Shown here one piece after another: positions 1 through 9,933 of a stretch of DNA of 64,000 nt. The translations under genes and the position numbers were made by a program. The first letter of the stretch is position 1. Each line of letters begins with the position of its first letter. The notes below the pieces were generated by a model that saw nothing but the letters and a program-made list of their open reading frames with translations, had not been told where the DNA came from and did not search any database. Source of the stretch: Zea mays (Eukaryota > Streptophyta > Magnoliopsida > Poales > Poaceae); NCBI RefSeq assembly GCF_902167145.1, contig NC_050104.1:109999849-110063848 (forward strand), written 5' to 3'.

Positions 1-2
1 CT

Positions 3-908
3 AAGGTTGAGAAATCAAATGTTTGTGATGATTCAATTGTTAATCTTAGAAATGATAATGCTAGTTTAATTGCTAAGATTGACAAATTGAATGCATCTCT
101 TTCTAGCCTTAAGTTTGAGAATGATAAATTAATTGCTAAGGCTAAGGAATTAGATGTTTGCAATGTTTCCATTTCCAATCTTAGAAATGAAAATGCTATT
201 TTACATGCTAAGATTGTTGAATTAAATACTTGCAAACCCTCTACATCTACCGTTGAGCATGTTACTATTTGCACTAGATGTAGAGACATTAATGTTGATG
301 CTATTGATGATCACCTTGCTTTAATTAAACAACAAAATTATCATATAGCTACAGTAACTGCTAAAATCAATGAGCATGACTTAGAAAATGAAAAAATTAA
401 GTTTGCTAGAAGCATGCTCTATAGTGGGAGACGCCCTGACATTAAGGATGACATCGGCTTCCAATAGGGAAACAATGTCAAGCTTAATGCCTCTCCTAAA
501 AAATTAGCTAATTTTGTTAAGGTCAAGGCTCCCATGGTTCAGGATAACGAGGGTTACATTTTATACCCTGCCGGTTATTCCGAACACAAGATTAGGAGAA
601 TTCATTCTAGGAAGTCTCACTCTGGCTCTCATCATGCTTTTATGTATAAGAGTGAGGCATCTAGTTCTAGGCAATCAACCCATGCTAAATTGCCTAAGAA
701 GAGAACTCCTATTGCATCAAATGATCATAAAATTTTATTTAAGACCTTTGATGCTTCATATGTTTTAACTAACAAATCAGGCAAAATAGTTGCCAAATAT
801 GTTGGGGGCAAACACAAGGGGTCAAAGACTTGTGTTTGGGTACCCAAGGTGCTTGTTTCTAATGTCAAAGGACCCAAGACCGTTTGGGTACCTAAGAACA
901 AGGCCTAA
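3..908 (+). pseudogene. gag C-terminal part of element A
   Basis: Frame 3 is open from the window start to 908 except for a TAG at 465-467, where related copies have a Lys codon. The product is the C-terminal half of a Sirevirus Gag. It starts with a coiled-coil region built of near-repeats of about 23 residues (SLRNENASL-type units ending in LNVC or similar). Then comes a conserved CTRCRD motif and the basic tail ending WVPKNKA. No zinc knuckle is seen; it would lie upstream of the window. Gag forms the virus-like particle that holds the element RNA. The stop at 906-908 precedes pol, which is in another frame. Confidence 0.85.
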
Positions 909-921
909 ACTTGTTTTGTAG

Positions 922-1061
922 GTTTATGCATCCGGGGGCTCAAGTTGGATAATTGATAGCGGGTGCACAAACCACATGACTGGGGAGAAAAGGATGTTCT
1001 CCTCCTACGAGAAAAACCAAGATCCCCAAAGAGCTATCACATTCGGGGATGGAAATCAAGG
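922..1061 (+). pseudogene. pol 5' segment (aspartic protease start) of element A
   Basis: The frame opens with VYASGGSSW and carries the retroviral-type protease site [10 protein letters not shown], in which the D-S-G triad holds the catalytic Asp. It runs to the Huck insertion point after GDGNQG and continues in the same frame at 14796. A TAG at 919-921 sits directly before the first pol codon in the pol frame; elements B and D have CAG there. The protease matures the Gag-Pol precursor. Confidence 0.85.
1057..1061. repeat. TSD CAAGG, left copy (Huck insertion)
   Basis: CAAGG directly precedes the left LTR end TGTCGGCG and is repeated at 14791-14795 after the right LTR end CCCCGACA. This 5-bp duplication proves a simple insertion of the Huck-like element into pol of element A. 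Confidence 0.95.
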
Positions 1062-1364
1062 TGTCGGCGTTTCGAGACCGGGGGGTCCCTAAGCCGACGA
1101 GTGAATGTCGCTGCGTGCCCCAGCCCAGATGGGTCGAGCGCGTGGGCGAGCGTGAAGGGGGCGAAGCGAGGTGGCCGGAGACGGGCGTGAGAGAGGTGGA
1201 AATCCCACGGCCTTCGTGTTCGTCCCGCGCCCAGGTCGGGTGCGCTTGTAGTAGGGGGTTACAAGCGTCCACGTGGGTGAGGGAAGCGAGCGGCCCCAAG
1301 AGAGCGCATGTCCCGTCCTCGTCCCCGCGCGGCCAACCCTCTCTAAGAGGGCCCTGGTCCTTCC

Positions 1365-1371
1365 TTTTATA
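1365..1371 (-). promoter_or_regulatory. TATA box of left Huck-like LTR
   Basis: TATAAAA on the - strand within a GC-rich context, at the same place as 13537-13543 in the partner LTR. In the 3' LTR it would drive read-out into element A, antisense to its pol. Confidence 0.6.
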
Positions 1372-1871
1372 GGCGTAAGGAGTGGAGCCAGGTGTACAAT
1401 GGGGGTGTAGCATAGTGCTACGTGTCTAGAGGGGGAGAGCTAGCGCCCTAAGTACATGCCGATGTGGCAGCCGGAGAGATCTTGGCACCCAGCTGGTGTG
1501 AGGTCGTGGCCGTCGGAGGAGCGATGGAGCCTGGCGGAGGGACAACTGTCGGAGCAGTTAAGTCCTTGCTGACGTCCTCCTGCTTCCGTAAGAGAGCTGA
1601 GAGCCGCCGTCGTCACAGAGCATGCGGGGCGCCATCATTGCCTATCAGGCGGAGCTAGCCAGATGGGACGCCGGTCTTGTTCTCTGCGGCCCGAGTCAGC
1701 TCGGGGTAGGGTGATGATGGCGCTTCCTGTTGACGTGGCTGGCTTGCGCCCTAGGTTGGGCGACGTGGAGGCTCCTCCGAAGCCGAGGTTGAGTCTGTCT
1801 TCCATGGCCGAGGCCGAGTCCGAGCCCCTGGGTCGGGCGAGGTGGAGGTCGTTCGGCAGAGGCCAGGGCGG

Positions 1872-2264
1872 AGTCCGAGCCCTAGGGTCGGGCGAAGCGG
1901 AGTTCGTCGTCTTCCGGGATTTAGCCCGAGTCCGAGCCCTGGGTCGAGTGGAGCGGAGTTCGTCGTCTTCCGGGACTTAGCCCGAGTCCGAGCCCTGGGT
2001 CGGGCGGAGCGGAGTTCGCCGTCTTCCGGGACTTAGCCCGAGTCCGAGCCCTGGGTCGGGCGGAGCGGAGTTCGCCGTCTTCCGGGACTTAGCCCGAGTC
2101 CGAGCCCTGGGTCGGGCGGAGTGGAGTTCGCCGTCTTCCGGGACTTAGCCCGAGTCCGAGCCCTGGGTCGGGCGAAGCGGAGTTCGCCGTCTTCCGGGAC
2201 TTAGCCCGAGTCCGAGCCCTGGGTCGGGCGGAGCGGAGTTCGCCGTCTTCCGGGGCTTAGCCCG
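1872..2264. repeat. 56-bp tandem array, 7 units, in left Huck-like LTR
   Basis: Seven head-to-tail units beginning AGTCCGAGCCCTGGGTCGGG and ending in CTTAGCCCG, nearly identical to one another; the first has one extra base. The open frames seen across it are a by-product of the repeat (56 is not a multiple of three) and are not genes. Confidence 0.93.
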
Positions 2265-2787
2265 AGTCCAAGCCCTGGGGTCGGGCGGAGCTTCCTATGG
2301 TGCTTTTGGCAGGGCCTGACTGCCCGTCAGTCTCACTCTGTCGAGTGGCACTGCAGTCGGAGTGGCGCAGGCGGCGCTGTCCTTCTGCCAGGCCGGTCAG
2401 TGGAGCGGCGAAGTGACGGCGGTCACTTCGGCTCTGCCGGGGGGCGTGTGTCAGGATAAAGGTGTCAGGCCACCTTTGCGTTAAATGCTCCTGCGATTCG
2501 GTCGGTTGGTGCGGCGATTTAGTCAGGGTTGCTTCTTAACGAAGGCAGGGCCTCGGGCGAGCCGGAGATGTGTCCGCCGTTGGAGGGGGGCCTCGGGCGA
2601 GACAGAAATCCTCCGGGGTCGGCTGCCCTTGTCCGAGGCTAGGCTCGGGCGAGGCACGATCGAGTCGCTCGAATGGACTGATCCCTGACTTAATCGCACC
2701 CATCAGGCCTTTGCGGCTTTATGCTGATGGGGGTTACCAGCTGAGAATTAGGAGTCTTGAGGGTACCCCTAATTATGATCCCCGACA

Positions 2788-2803
2788 GTAGCCCCCAAGC
2801 CTC
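2788..2803 (-). other. polypurine tract of the Huck-like element
   Basis: Read on the - strand, GAGGCTTGGGGGCTAC abuts the LTR start TGTCGGGG. This is the plus-strand DNA priming site and fixes the - orientation. Confidence 0.75.
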
Positions 2804-3505
2804 GAAGGGAGTGTTAGCACTCACTTGGAGGCTTTCGTCGCACTTTTTTGCAAGGGGACCAGCCTTTCTCGGTTGCATTTTGTTCCGGTGGGTGTAGCCC
2901 CCGAGGCCTCGGAGGAGTGGTTTCACTCCTTCGAGGTCTTAATGCCTTGCGCAATGCTTCGGCTGGCCTGGTTGTTCCCTCATGCGAACTGGCCGTAGCC
3001 CGGGTGTACGGTCGGGGCCCAAGTTCTCGGGCTGGTATGTTGACGCTGTCAACGGTTTGGCCGGAGCCGGGTTTGCGAGAGCAGCCCCTGAGCCTCTGCA
3101 CAGGGCGAGAGGACGATCAGGGACAGACTCGGCTTTTTTACATACGCCCCTGCGTCGCCTTTCCGCAAGGAGGAGGGGGGGGGGGGGGAAAGCGCCATGT
3201 TACCCTCGATGGGCGCCGAACATGGTGTCTCCTGTGAGCTGCAAGTGGGTAATCCGAGTGGACGTCCGTGCCCCGTTTGTTAGGGGTCGGCTAGGGGCCC
3301 AGAGGCACGCCCAAAAGTACCTGCGGGTGATCTGCCGGACCCGGTCCCCTGGCGACGGGGTCCGAGGGCTCGATGCCTCCCTCTGATGGGATTCCGTTAC
3401 AAGATCGCTCCCGCTAGTTTCGGAAATGTCCTAGGGTACCTCGGGAGCGCAGCCCGAGCCTTGGTTATGTATCGAACGTACCCCTGGTCATCCCTCGCTC
3501 GGCGT

Positions 3506-3730
3506 CTGAGGCGGCTGTGAACCCTTCGGGGGCCAGCCTTCGAACCCCTGATCAGTAATGGGCGCGGAGCCCAGGTAGCCTGAGGCGGCCGTGGAACCCT
3601 TCGGGGGGCCGGCCTTCGAACCTCTGACCAGTAGTGGGTGTAGGGCCCACGCGATCTGAGGCGGCTGTTGAACCCCTCGGGGGGCCAGCCTTCGAACCTC
3701 TGATCAGTAGGGGGGCTCGGAGCCCGGTTC
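3506..3730. repeat. three tandem copies of a ~75-bp unit
   Basis: Units begin CTGAGGCGGC at about 3506, 3580 and 3656 and share the words CCTTCGGGG, CCAGCCTTCGAAC and GATCAGTA. They are imperfect copies, inside the non-coding region of the Huck-like element. Confidence 0.85.
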
Positions 3731-4576
3731 CTTCACGGGGAAGGATCCTTTTCGGGGTATCCCCCTTTCCCGATCCCTGTTGCAAGAGATAGAGAAAGAG
3801 AAAAAACGGAAAAGGATACGAAATCGAACGACGCGGCGTACCTTTTTTGGCGTGGTTATTACGGCGAAGGCGAAGCGTCGCCCGCTTCTCCTGCCAGAAG
3901 CGCCGCCTGTCCCGCCGCGGAGTTAATGCGACGGGGCGAGTGGTTGGCGGGGCGGTCATCGCGCGTGCGCGAGCCGTTCAAGGAATGGATCACGGGCGCA
4001 TTGTCTTCACGCCGTGAGAGGAGGTTCTCTTGCTGCCCCCGGATGGGACGTGAGCTTGGCTGACGACGTGACCGCTGCTCCCGTCCGCCTGCCACCGTCA
4101 TTACTGCCGGCCCACTTTCGGCCGCATTGACCGTCACGCTAGGCTGGCACTGCTGGGTCGTGTGCCTGGTCTCCTCGAGTTGCGGTATTGGTTCCGCAAC
4201 CGAAGAGGCGCGGTGGTGGCGCAAGTGGCGGTGCAGTTGCTTGCATGCAGCATCCGGCGCGCCGGTTGCGTGACGCGTGGGCCTGGGCCTCTAGGCTGGG
4301 CGCGTTGGGAGTCGGAGAAGCGCGTCCACTTGGCGCGGTTGCATGCCGCCTGCATGGCTGCCCGCCTCTTTCGCCCGTTGGTCTGGGCAAAAGTGGAGGG
4401 TCACTTGTAACCGCTGGGCGGTTGAGTGCACCATGCGCGGCGGTTTGGCTTCTTCTGCTCCGAGCCGGTTTGCATGACATGCGGGATCCAGCCCCCGCGC
4501 CGCAGGGGAAGGCCTTGGAGCGTGTTGGAGAAGACTCAGCCCGTGACGGTTGAGGGCGCAAGTAGGGAGAGTTGCC

Positions 4577-4614
4577 TTTAAAAGGAGGGCGACCCCTTTC
4601 GGAAGGCGACCATG
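4577..4614 (+). promoter_or_regulatory. TATA-like site and ATG on the + strand of the Huck-like element
   Basis: TTTAAAA at 4577-4583 is followed 29 bases later by GCGACCATGT, a fair plant start context. The ATG opens a 145-codon frame of no recognised kind. The position, opposite to gag-pol between pol and the 3' LTR, is the same as the TATA and ATG of the antisense ORF of element C, so it may be the remains of an antisense promoter. Speculative. Confidence 0.3.
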
Positions 4615-5486
4615 TCTTCTCGCTCCCTTATGCATCGCATCTTTCCACCTTCCAAGCCCTCGGATGGGGGATACCCGCCGTCTTTTCGCCTCATCGTTGG
4701 AGGAACGCAACTCCGTGGGAGTTGGTACCTTTCAGCCATCGTTCGGCTTCAAGGATTTTCATCACATAGCCCGGTTGCTCCCCTCCGCTGGTGGTCACCC
4801 AAGACGGTGACCTCCATCTCCTGGATGGGGAGAGGCAATCCGGGCTGTGATCCCGATCCCGCCCTCAGCGTCGAGGGCGTTCGTTATCCTCGCTGGGCGG
4901 GGGGCAAGGCGAGCCGGGGCTCTACCTCCTGTGCGGGTCGGCGGGCCACCTCTTCTTCCAGCTTCTGGTGGTGGCAATCGCCCTCCAGGCCTGCGGCGGA
5001 GACGTCCTCCAGCCATGCGGGGGAAGGCGAACTGTTGCTGCCCAGCTAGGATGCAACATTCCACCCTCTTCCTCGCGTTCGCGGCGAGGACGGCAGCGAG
5101 GATCTGCCGGTGCACTTGGGAGCGGCCCGCTCTTTGGCTTTAATATCTGGTTCGCGTCCCTTGAGCGGGAACGCGAACGAGAGCCCTCCGGCGGCCGCGT
5201 CCACCCGGGATCATGGCTGCTGCTGCAGAGGTCGCCGACGAGTTTCTCGACGTTCGTTGCCCCGCAGGCCCGAGGTCGCTCATACCCGCGGGGGACGGAA
5301 CCAGAGTTCCGTTTGTAATGGCACTTCGAATGCCAGGGTTTTTTGTTCATTGCGGCTGTCGAGGCCTGAACATGTATGTAATTTTGGCACGGAGCCGTGT
5401 TTTTTCCTCATTTTCGAGCACTAAGACTCGCCTGTTGATTATCCGAACCGCTTCACCAAGCATGAGTCGCCCCGTGTCAAGGTGAC

Positions 5487-6415
5487 GAGTGAGGTATCCG
5501 TATCCCGGAGGCGTAGGAGTCCCTCGGCTCGGTCGGCCTTGTTGTCCGAGGCTCCTCTAGCTTAGTTAAAGGGACCCCTTAGCCGCTCTTCGACGAGCCG
5601 AGGCCAGGGGTAGCGATATCAGCATGAACAGAGGCGGGGTTGGCTCAAAAATAAAAACCTGGTTGGCCGGAGCCTAGCCGGGTTGTCCGTTAGCGGGACC
5701 GACGCCGGAGTTGATCAGCCGAGGCCCCGGGTCGGGCTGGCGCCCTTGGAAGATGGTTGGCCGAGGCCTCAGAGGTGACCGGCCGAGCCGCCTGCTCGGG
5801 CCGGATTCCCGGAGAAGACCCTGGCGGCGATGGCCCGGGCGTGGTGATGACGTCGTCCTTCGGAGCGGAGGTCTTCGGACCGCGTCGCCGTCCGAGGCTA
5901 GGTCGAACCTCGCCAAAGTTGTCGTCGATGCCGAGGGTGCTGCCGCCCCCTTCCAGCGTCAAGACCCGAGCCTGCAGGATCAGATTGTCTTGTAGCGCGT
6001 GCCTTCTGCGGCCGCCGAGGCCAGAACGCACACCCTCGCTGCGTCGTAAAGCTGCGTCTCTTTTCCTCTTGTTTCGAGTATCTAGACTTTTTTGTCGGTA
6101 ACAGGGATGTTTGTGCGGGCAAGAGTTGCTTCTCGCGGAAGGCGATGAGTGAGGTATCCGTATCCCGGAGGCGTGGGAGTCCCTTGGCTCGGTCGGCCTT
6201 GCTGCTTACGCGTACTTTCACCCGTCCGTGAGGCCATGTCACCGACTTAGTCGAGAAGGCTCGAAGGATCGCTTCGGCAGAAGAGCTTCCGAACGTGAAG
6301 ACTTGTTCGGTCCGCGGAATCACTTTATCCGAATGCGAGTTACTTATCGCAGAAGGTGATGAGTGAGGTATCCGTATCCCGGAGGCGTAGGAGTCCCTCG
6401 GCTCGGTCAGCCTTG
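5487..6415. repeat. three dispersed copies of a 55-bp word
   Basis: Near-identical copies at 5487-5541, 6147-6201 and 6361-6415, each beginning GAGTGAGGTATCCGTATCCC and ending in GGCCTTG or AGCCTTG. The last two also share flanks (GAAGGYGAT before; GCTGCTTACG after), which suggests duplication of a longer segment. Confidence 0.9.
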
Positions 6416-6645
6416 GCTGCTTACGTGTACTCCATCGTTTTCAGGATCCACTTTTCGAAGTAGTCAAAAAGCACGGAAGATATTCTGGCAGAAGAGATCT
6501 TTTTTCGAGGAAAATTTCAACGCAGAGGGGGTTCCCCCCCTTTTAGCCCCCGAGGGAGGGTCGGGCTTTGCCGAGGCGAGGCCGACCCTTCCTTGATGAC
6601 TAAACTTTGCGTGGGTGCGAGGTATATGAACAACTTGAAAACATC

Positions 6646-7962
6646 TTAAGGGTAGAAGCGACGTAGCTGTTGGATGTTCCAAGCGTTGTCGTAGACCTCG
6701 CCTTGGCTGTTGGCCAGCTTGTACGTTTCGGGCTTCAGAACTTTGGCGATGACGAATGGCCCCTCCCAGGGGGGCGTGAGCTTGTGCCTCCCTCGGGCGT
6801 CTTGCCGCAGCCGAAGCACCAGGTCGCCCACCTGGAGGTCTCGGGGCCGGGCCCCTCGGGCGTGGTAGAGTCACAGGGACTGCTGGTACCGCGCCGAGTG
6901 TAGTAAGGCCTTGTCCCGAGCTTCCTCCAGCTGGTCCAGCGAGTCTTCTCGGCTAACTTGGTTGCTTTGATCGCTGTAGGCCCTCGTCCTCGGGGAGCCG
7001 TATTCTAGGTCAGTGGGCAAGACGGCCTCGACCCCGTAGACCAGGAAGAACGGCGTGAAACCCGTGGCTCGGCTCGGCGTTGTCCTCAGGCTCCAGACCA
7101 CCGAGGGAAGTTCCTTCATCCATCGCCTGCCGAACTTGTTGAGGCCGTTGTAAATCCGAGGCTTGAGCCCTTGTAGAATCATGCCGTTGGCACGCTCTAC
7201 TTGCCCATTCGACATGGGATGAGCCACGGCGGCCCAGTCCACCCGGATGTGGTGCTCCCCACAGAAGTCCAAGAATTTTCTGCCGATGAACTGGGTACCG
7301 TTGTCGGTGATGATGGAATTCGGGACCCCGAAGCGATGGATGATGTTGGTAAAGAACGCCACCGCCTGCTCGGACCTGATGCTGTTCAGAGGTTGGACCT
7401 CGATCCACTTGGAGAATTTGTCGATGGCGACTAGCAGGTGCGTGTAGCCCCCGGGCGCCTTCTGCAAGGGGCCGACGAGGTCCAGACCCCACACAGCAAA
7501 GGGCCAGGTGATGGGTATCGTCTGTAGAGCCTGAGCGGGCAGGTGGGTCTGCTTCGCATAGAATTGGCACCCTTCGCAGGTGCGGACAATTCTAGTGGCG
7601 TCAGCCACCGCCGTTGGCCAGTAGAAGCCTTGTCGGAAGGCATTCCCGACAAGGGCTCGAGGCGCTGCGTGATGGCCGCAAGCCCCCGAGTGTATCTCTT
7701 GCAGGAGTTCCTGACCTTCGGCGATGGAGATGCATCGTTGGAGGATGCCCAAGGGGCTGCGGTGGTAGAGCTCCTTCTCGTCGCCCAGCAAGACGAACGA
7801 CTTGGCGCGTCGCGCTATTCGCCGAGCCTCGGCCCGGTCGAGGGGTAGCTCTCCTTGGCGGAGATATTGCAGGTACGGGGTCTGCCAATTTTGATCAGGC
7901 GTGGCCCCGCTCCGCTCCTTCTCGACGTGCAATGCCTCACCCTCGGAGGCCGAGGGTACCAC
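6646..7962 (-). pseudogene. integrase of the Huck-like element
   Basis: The frame is open from 7962 to an in-frame TGA at 6871-6873, then open again to TAA at 6646-6648. It shows the HHCC zinc finger (two His near HHAAPRALVGNAF, then CEGC). The DDE catalytic core follows: Asp in LDLVGP, Asp in TDNGTQF, Glu in NGQVERAN. The C-terminal domain (GDLVLRLRQ...WEGPFVI) comes last. Integrase joins the new DNA copy to the host chromosome. The internal TGA cuts off the C-terminal domain, so this copy is probably inactive. Confidence 0.9.
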
Positions 7963-8750
7963 GGGCTGAACCGAGGGCGCCTTGGGCCGAGCTGAGGGTG
8001 CCTCGGGCTGTGCCGAGGGTACCTCGGACTAGACCGAGGGCGCCTCAGGCTCGGGCGAGTCGTCGATCTTGACGGAGGGCTGATGCAGATCCCGGGAGAA
8101 GACGTCCGGGGGAACCGTTGTTCGCCCTGAGGCTATTTTTGCCAGCTCGTCCGCAGTCTCGTTGTAGCGCCGAGCGATGTGGTTAAGCTCGAGCCCGTAG
8201 AACTTGTCTTCCAGCGCCGAACCTCATCGCAGTAGGCCTCCATCTTCGGGTCACGGCAGTTGGAGTTCTTCATGACTTAGTCGATGACGAGCTGCGAGTC
8301 ACCGCGGGCGTCGAGGCGCCTGACCCCTAGCTCGATGGCGATCTGCAACCCGTTGACCAGAGCCTCGTACTCAGCCACATTGTTGGACGCCGAGAAATGG
8401 AGGCGTAGCACATAGCGTAGGTGTTTCCCGAGGGGCGAGATGAAGAGTAGGCCCACGCCGGCTCCCGTCTTCATCAGCGACCCGTCGAAAAACATGGTCC
8501 AGAGCTCCGGTTGGATCGAAGCCGTCGGCAGCTGGTGTCGACCCATTCGGCTACGAAGTCCGCCAATACCTGGGACTTGATGGCCTTCCGAGGGGCGAAC
8601 GAGATCGTCTCGCCCATGATTTCCACCGCCCACTTTGCAATCCTGCCCGAGGCCTCTCGGCACTGGATGATCTCCCCCAGGGGGAAGGAAGACACCACAG
8701 TTACCAGATGAGACTCGAAGTAGTGTCGCAACTTCCGCTCGTCAGGATCA
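7963..8750 (-). pseudogene. second RNase H and linker of the Huck-like element
   Basis: The second (plant-acquired, archaeal-type) RNase H of Tat elements is readable in pieces in different frames. FFDGSLMKTGAG holds the first Asp, NNVAEYEAL the Glu and DARGDSQLVI a second Asp. A TAA at 8277-8279 (CAA in intact relatives, inferred) and at least three frameshifts (near 8750, 8520 and 8220) break it. Between it and integrase lies a proline-rich linker of repeated octapeptide-like units (PxAPSxQP), about 7965-8060, containing a TAG. RNase H removes the RNA template during reverse transcription. Confidence 0.8.
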
Positions 8751-9927
8751 CTGCATACAACAGCTTCTGGACTTGTGGGTAGCGGATCTTGGTCTCGGAC
8801 AGCACCTTGCTGATGAAGTAAACTGGCCTCTGAACGGGCAATGCATGCCCCTCTTCTTGCCTCTCGACCACAATCGCGGCGCTAACCACCTGAGTGGTCG
8901 CGACGACGTAGACCAAGAGGGCTTCTCCATCAGCTGGAGGCATCAAGATAGGCGCCTTTGTGAGGAGCGCCTTCAGGTTCCTGAGAGCTTCCTCGGCCTC
9001 AGGGGTCCAAGCGAAACACTCGGCCTTCCTTAAGAGGCGGTACAGAGGCAGACCCCTTTCGCCGAGGCGTGAGATGAAGCGGCTCAGGGCCGCGAGACAT
9101 CCCATGACCCTCTGCACGCCTTTTAAGTCCTTGATGGGCCCCATGTTGGTGATGGCTGCGATCTTCTCCGGGTTGGCTTCGATGCCCCGCTCGGAGACGA
9201 TGAACCCCAAGAGCATGCCCCGGGGGACCCCGAAGACACACTTCTCGGGATTGAGCTTGACGCCTTTCGCTTTGAGACATCGGAATGTCACTTCAAGGTC
9301 GGAGAGGAGGTCGGAAGCCTTCCTCGTCTTGACTACGATGTCATCGACGTAGGCCTCGACCGTGCGACCGATGTGTTCGCCGAACACATGGTTCATGCAC
9401 CGCTGATACGTCGCGCCCGCATTCCTCAAGCCGAACGGCATGGTGACATAGCAGTACATGCCGAAGGGCGTGATGAAAGAAGTTGCGAGCTGGTCGGACT
9501 CTTTCATCCTGATTTGGTGATACCCTGAGTAGGCGTCGAGGAAGGACAGGGTTTCGCACCCAGCAGTGGAATCCACGATTTGATCGATGCGAGGCAGAGG
9601 GTAGGGAACCTTCGGACATGCTTTGTTGAGACCAGTGTAGTCTACACACATCCACCATTTCCCCCCTTTCTTTTTCACAAGCACAGGGTTGGCAAGCCAT
9701 TCGGGATGGAATACCTCTTTGATGAACCCTGCTGCCAATAGCTTGTGGATCTCCTCGCCTATCACTCTGCGCTTCTCCTCATCGAATCGGCGCAGAGGCT
9801 GTTTGACGGGTCGGGCTCCGGCCCGAATATCCAGCGAGTGCTCGGCGACATCCCTCGGTATGCCGAGCATGTCCGAGGGACTCCACGCAAAGACGTCGGC
9901 GTTTGCGCGGAGAAAGTCGACAAGCAC
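8701..9927 (-). pseudogene. reverse transcriptase and first RNase H of the Huck-like element
   Basis: The open frame covers the whole RT: WLANPVLVKKKGGKWWMCVDY in the fingers, FLDAYSGYHQI with the first catalytic Asp, FGLRNAGATYQ, and AYVDDIVVKT with the catalytic pair. A connection and a first RNase H follow. That RNase H is degenerate: in LLVYVVATTQVVSAAIV the position that is Asp in active gypsy enzymes is not acidic. The frame is lost near 8750 by an indel. It is joined to the protease frame but separated by an in-frame TAG at 9934-9936. Confidence 0.9.
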
Positions 9928-9933
9928 TGCTTC

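Larger units (their letters stand above)
1062..2787 (-). repeat. Huck-like 3' LTR (genomic left), 1726 bp
   Basis: Runs from TGTCGGCG to CCCCGACA on the + strand, with TG...CA termini. It is 170 bp longer than its partner at 13235-14790; 169 bp of this comes from three extra units of the 56-bp tandem array. GC-rich. Confidence 0.93.
2804..6645. other. long non-coding region between Huck-like pol and 3' LTR
   Basis: About 3.8 kb of GC-rich sequence. No frame on either strand gives a recognisable protein. It holds a triple 75-bp repeat (3506-3730), three copies of a 55-bp word (5487-6415), a 14-base G run near 3177-3190, and a TATA-like site followed by an ATG on the + strand (4577-4614). Tat-lineage elements are known to carry an extra, often antisense, ORF here; in this copy any such ORF is too decayed to see. 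Confidence 0.7.

Noticed and set aside
1663..2036. + strand open frames in the left Huck-like LTR (and 13835-14263 in the right)
   Set aside because: They arise from the 56-bp tandem array and GC-rich composition; no domain, no partner frame, and unit number differs between sister LTRs.
3177..3190. Run of 14 G, and the 14-G run at 21821-21834
   Set aside because: Homopolymers of this kind are prone to slippage and sequencing error; no functional claim made.
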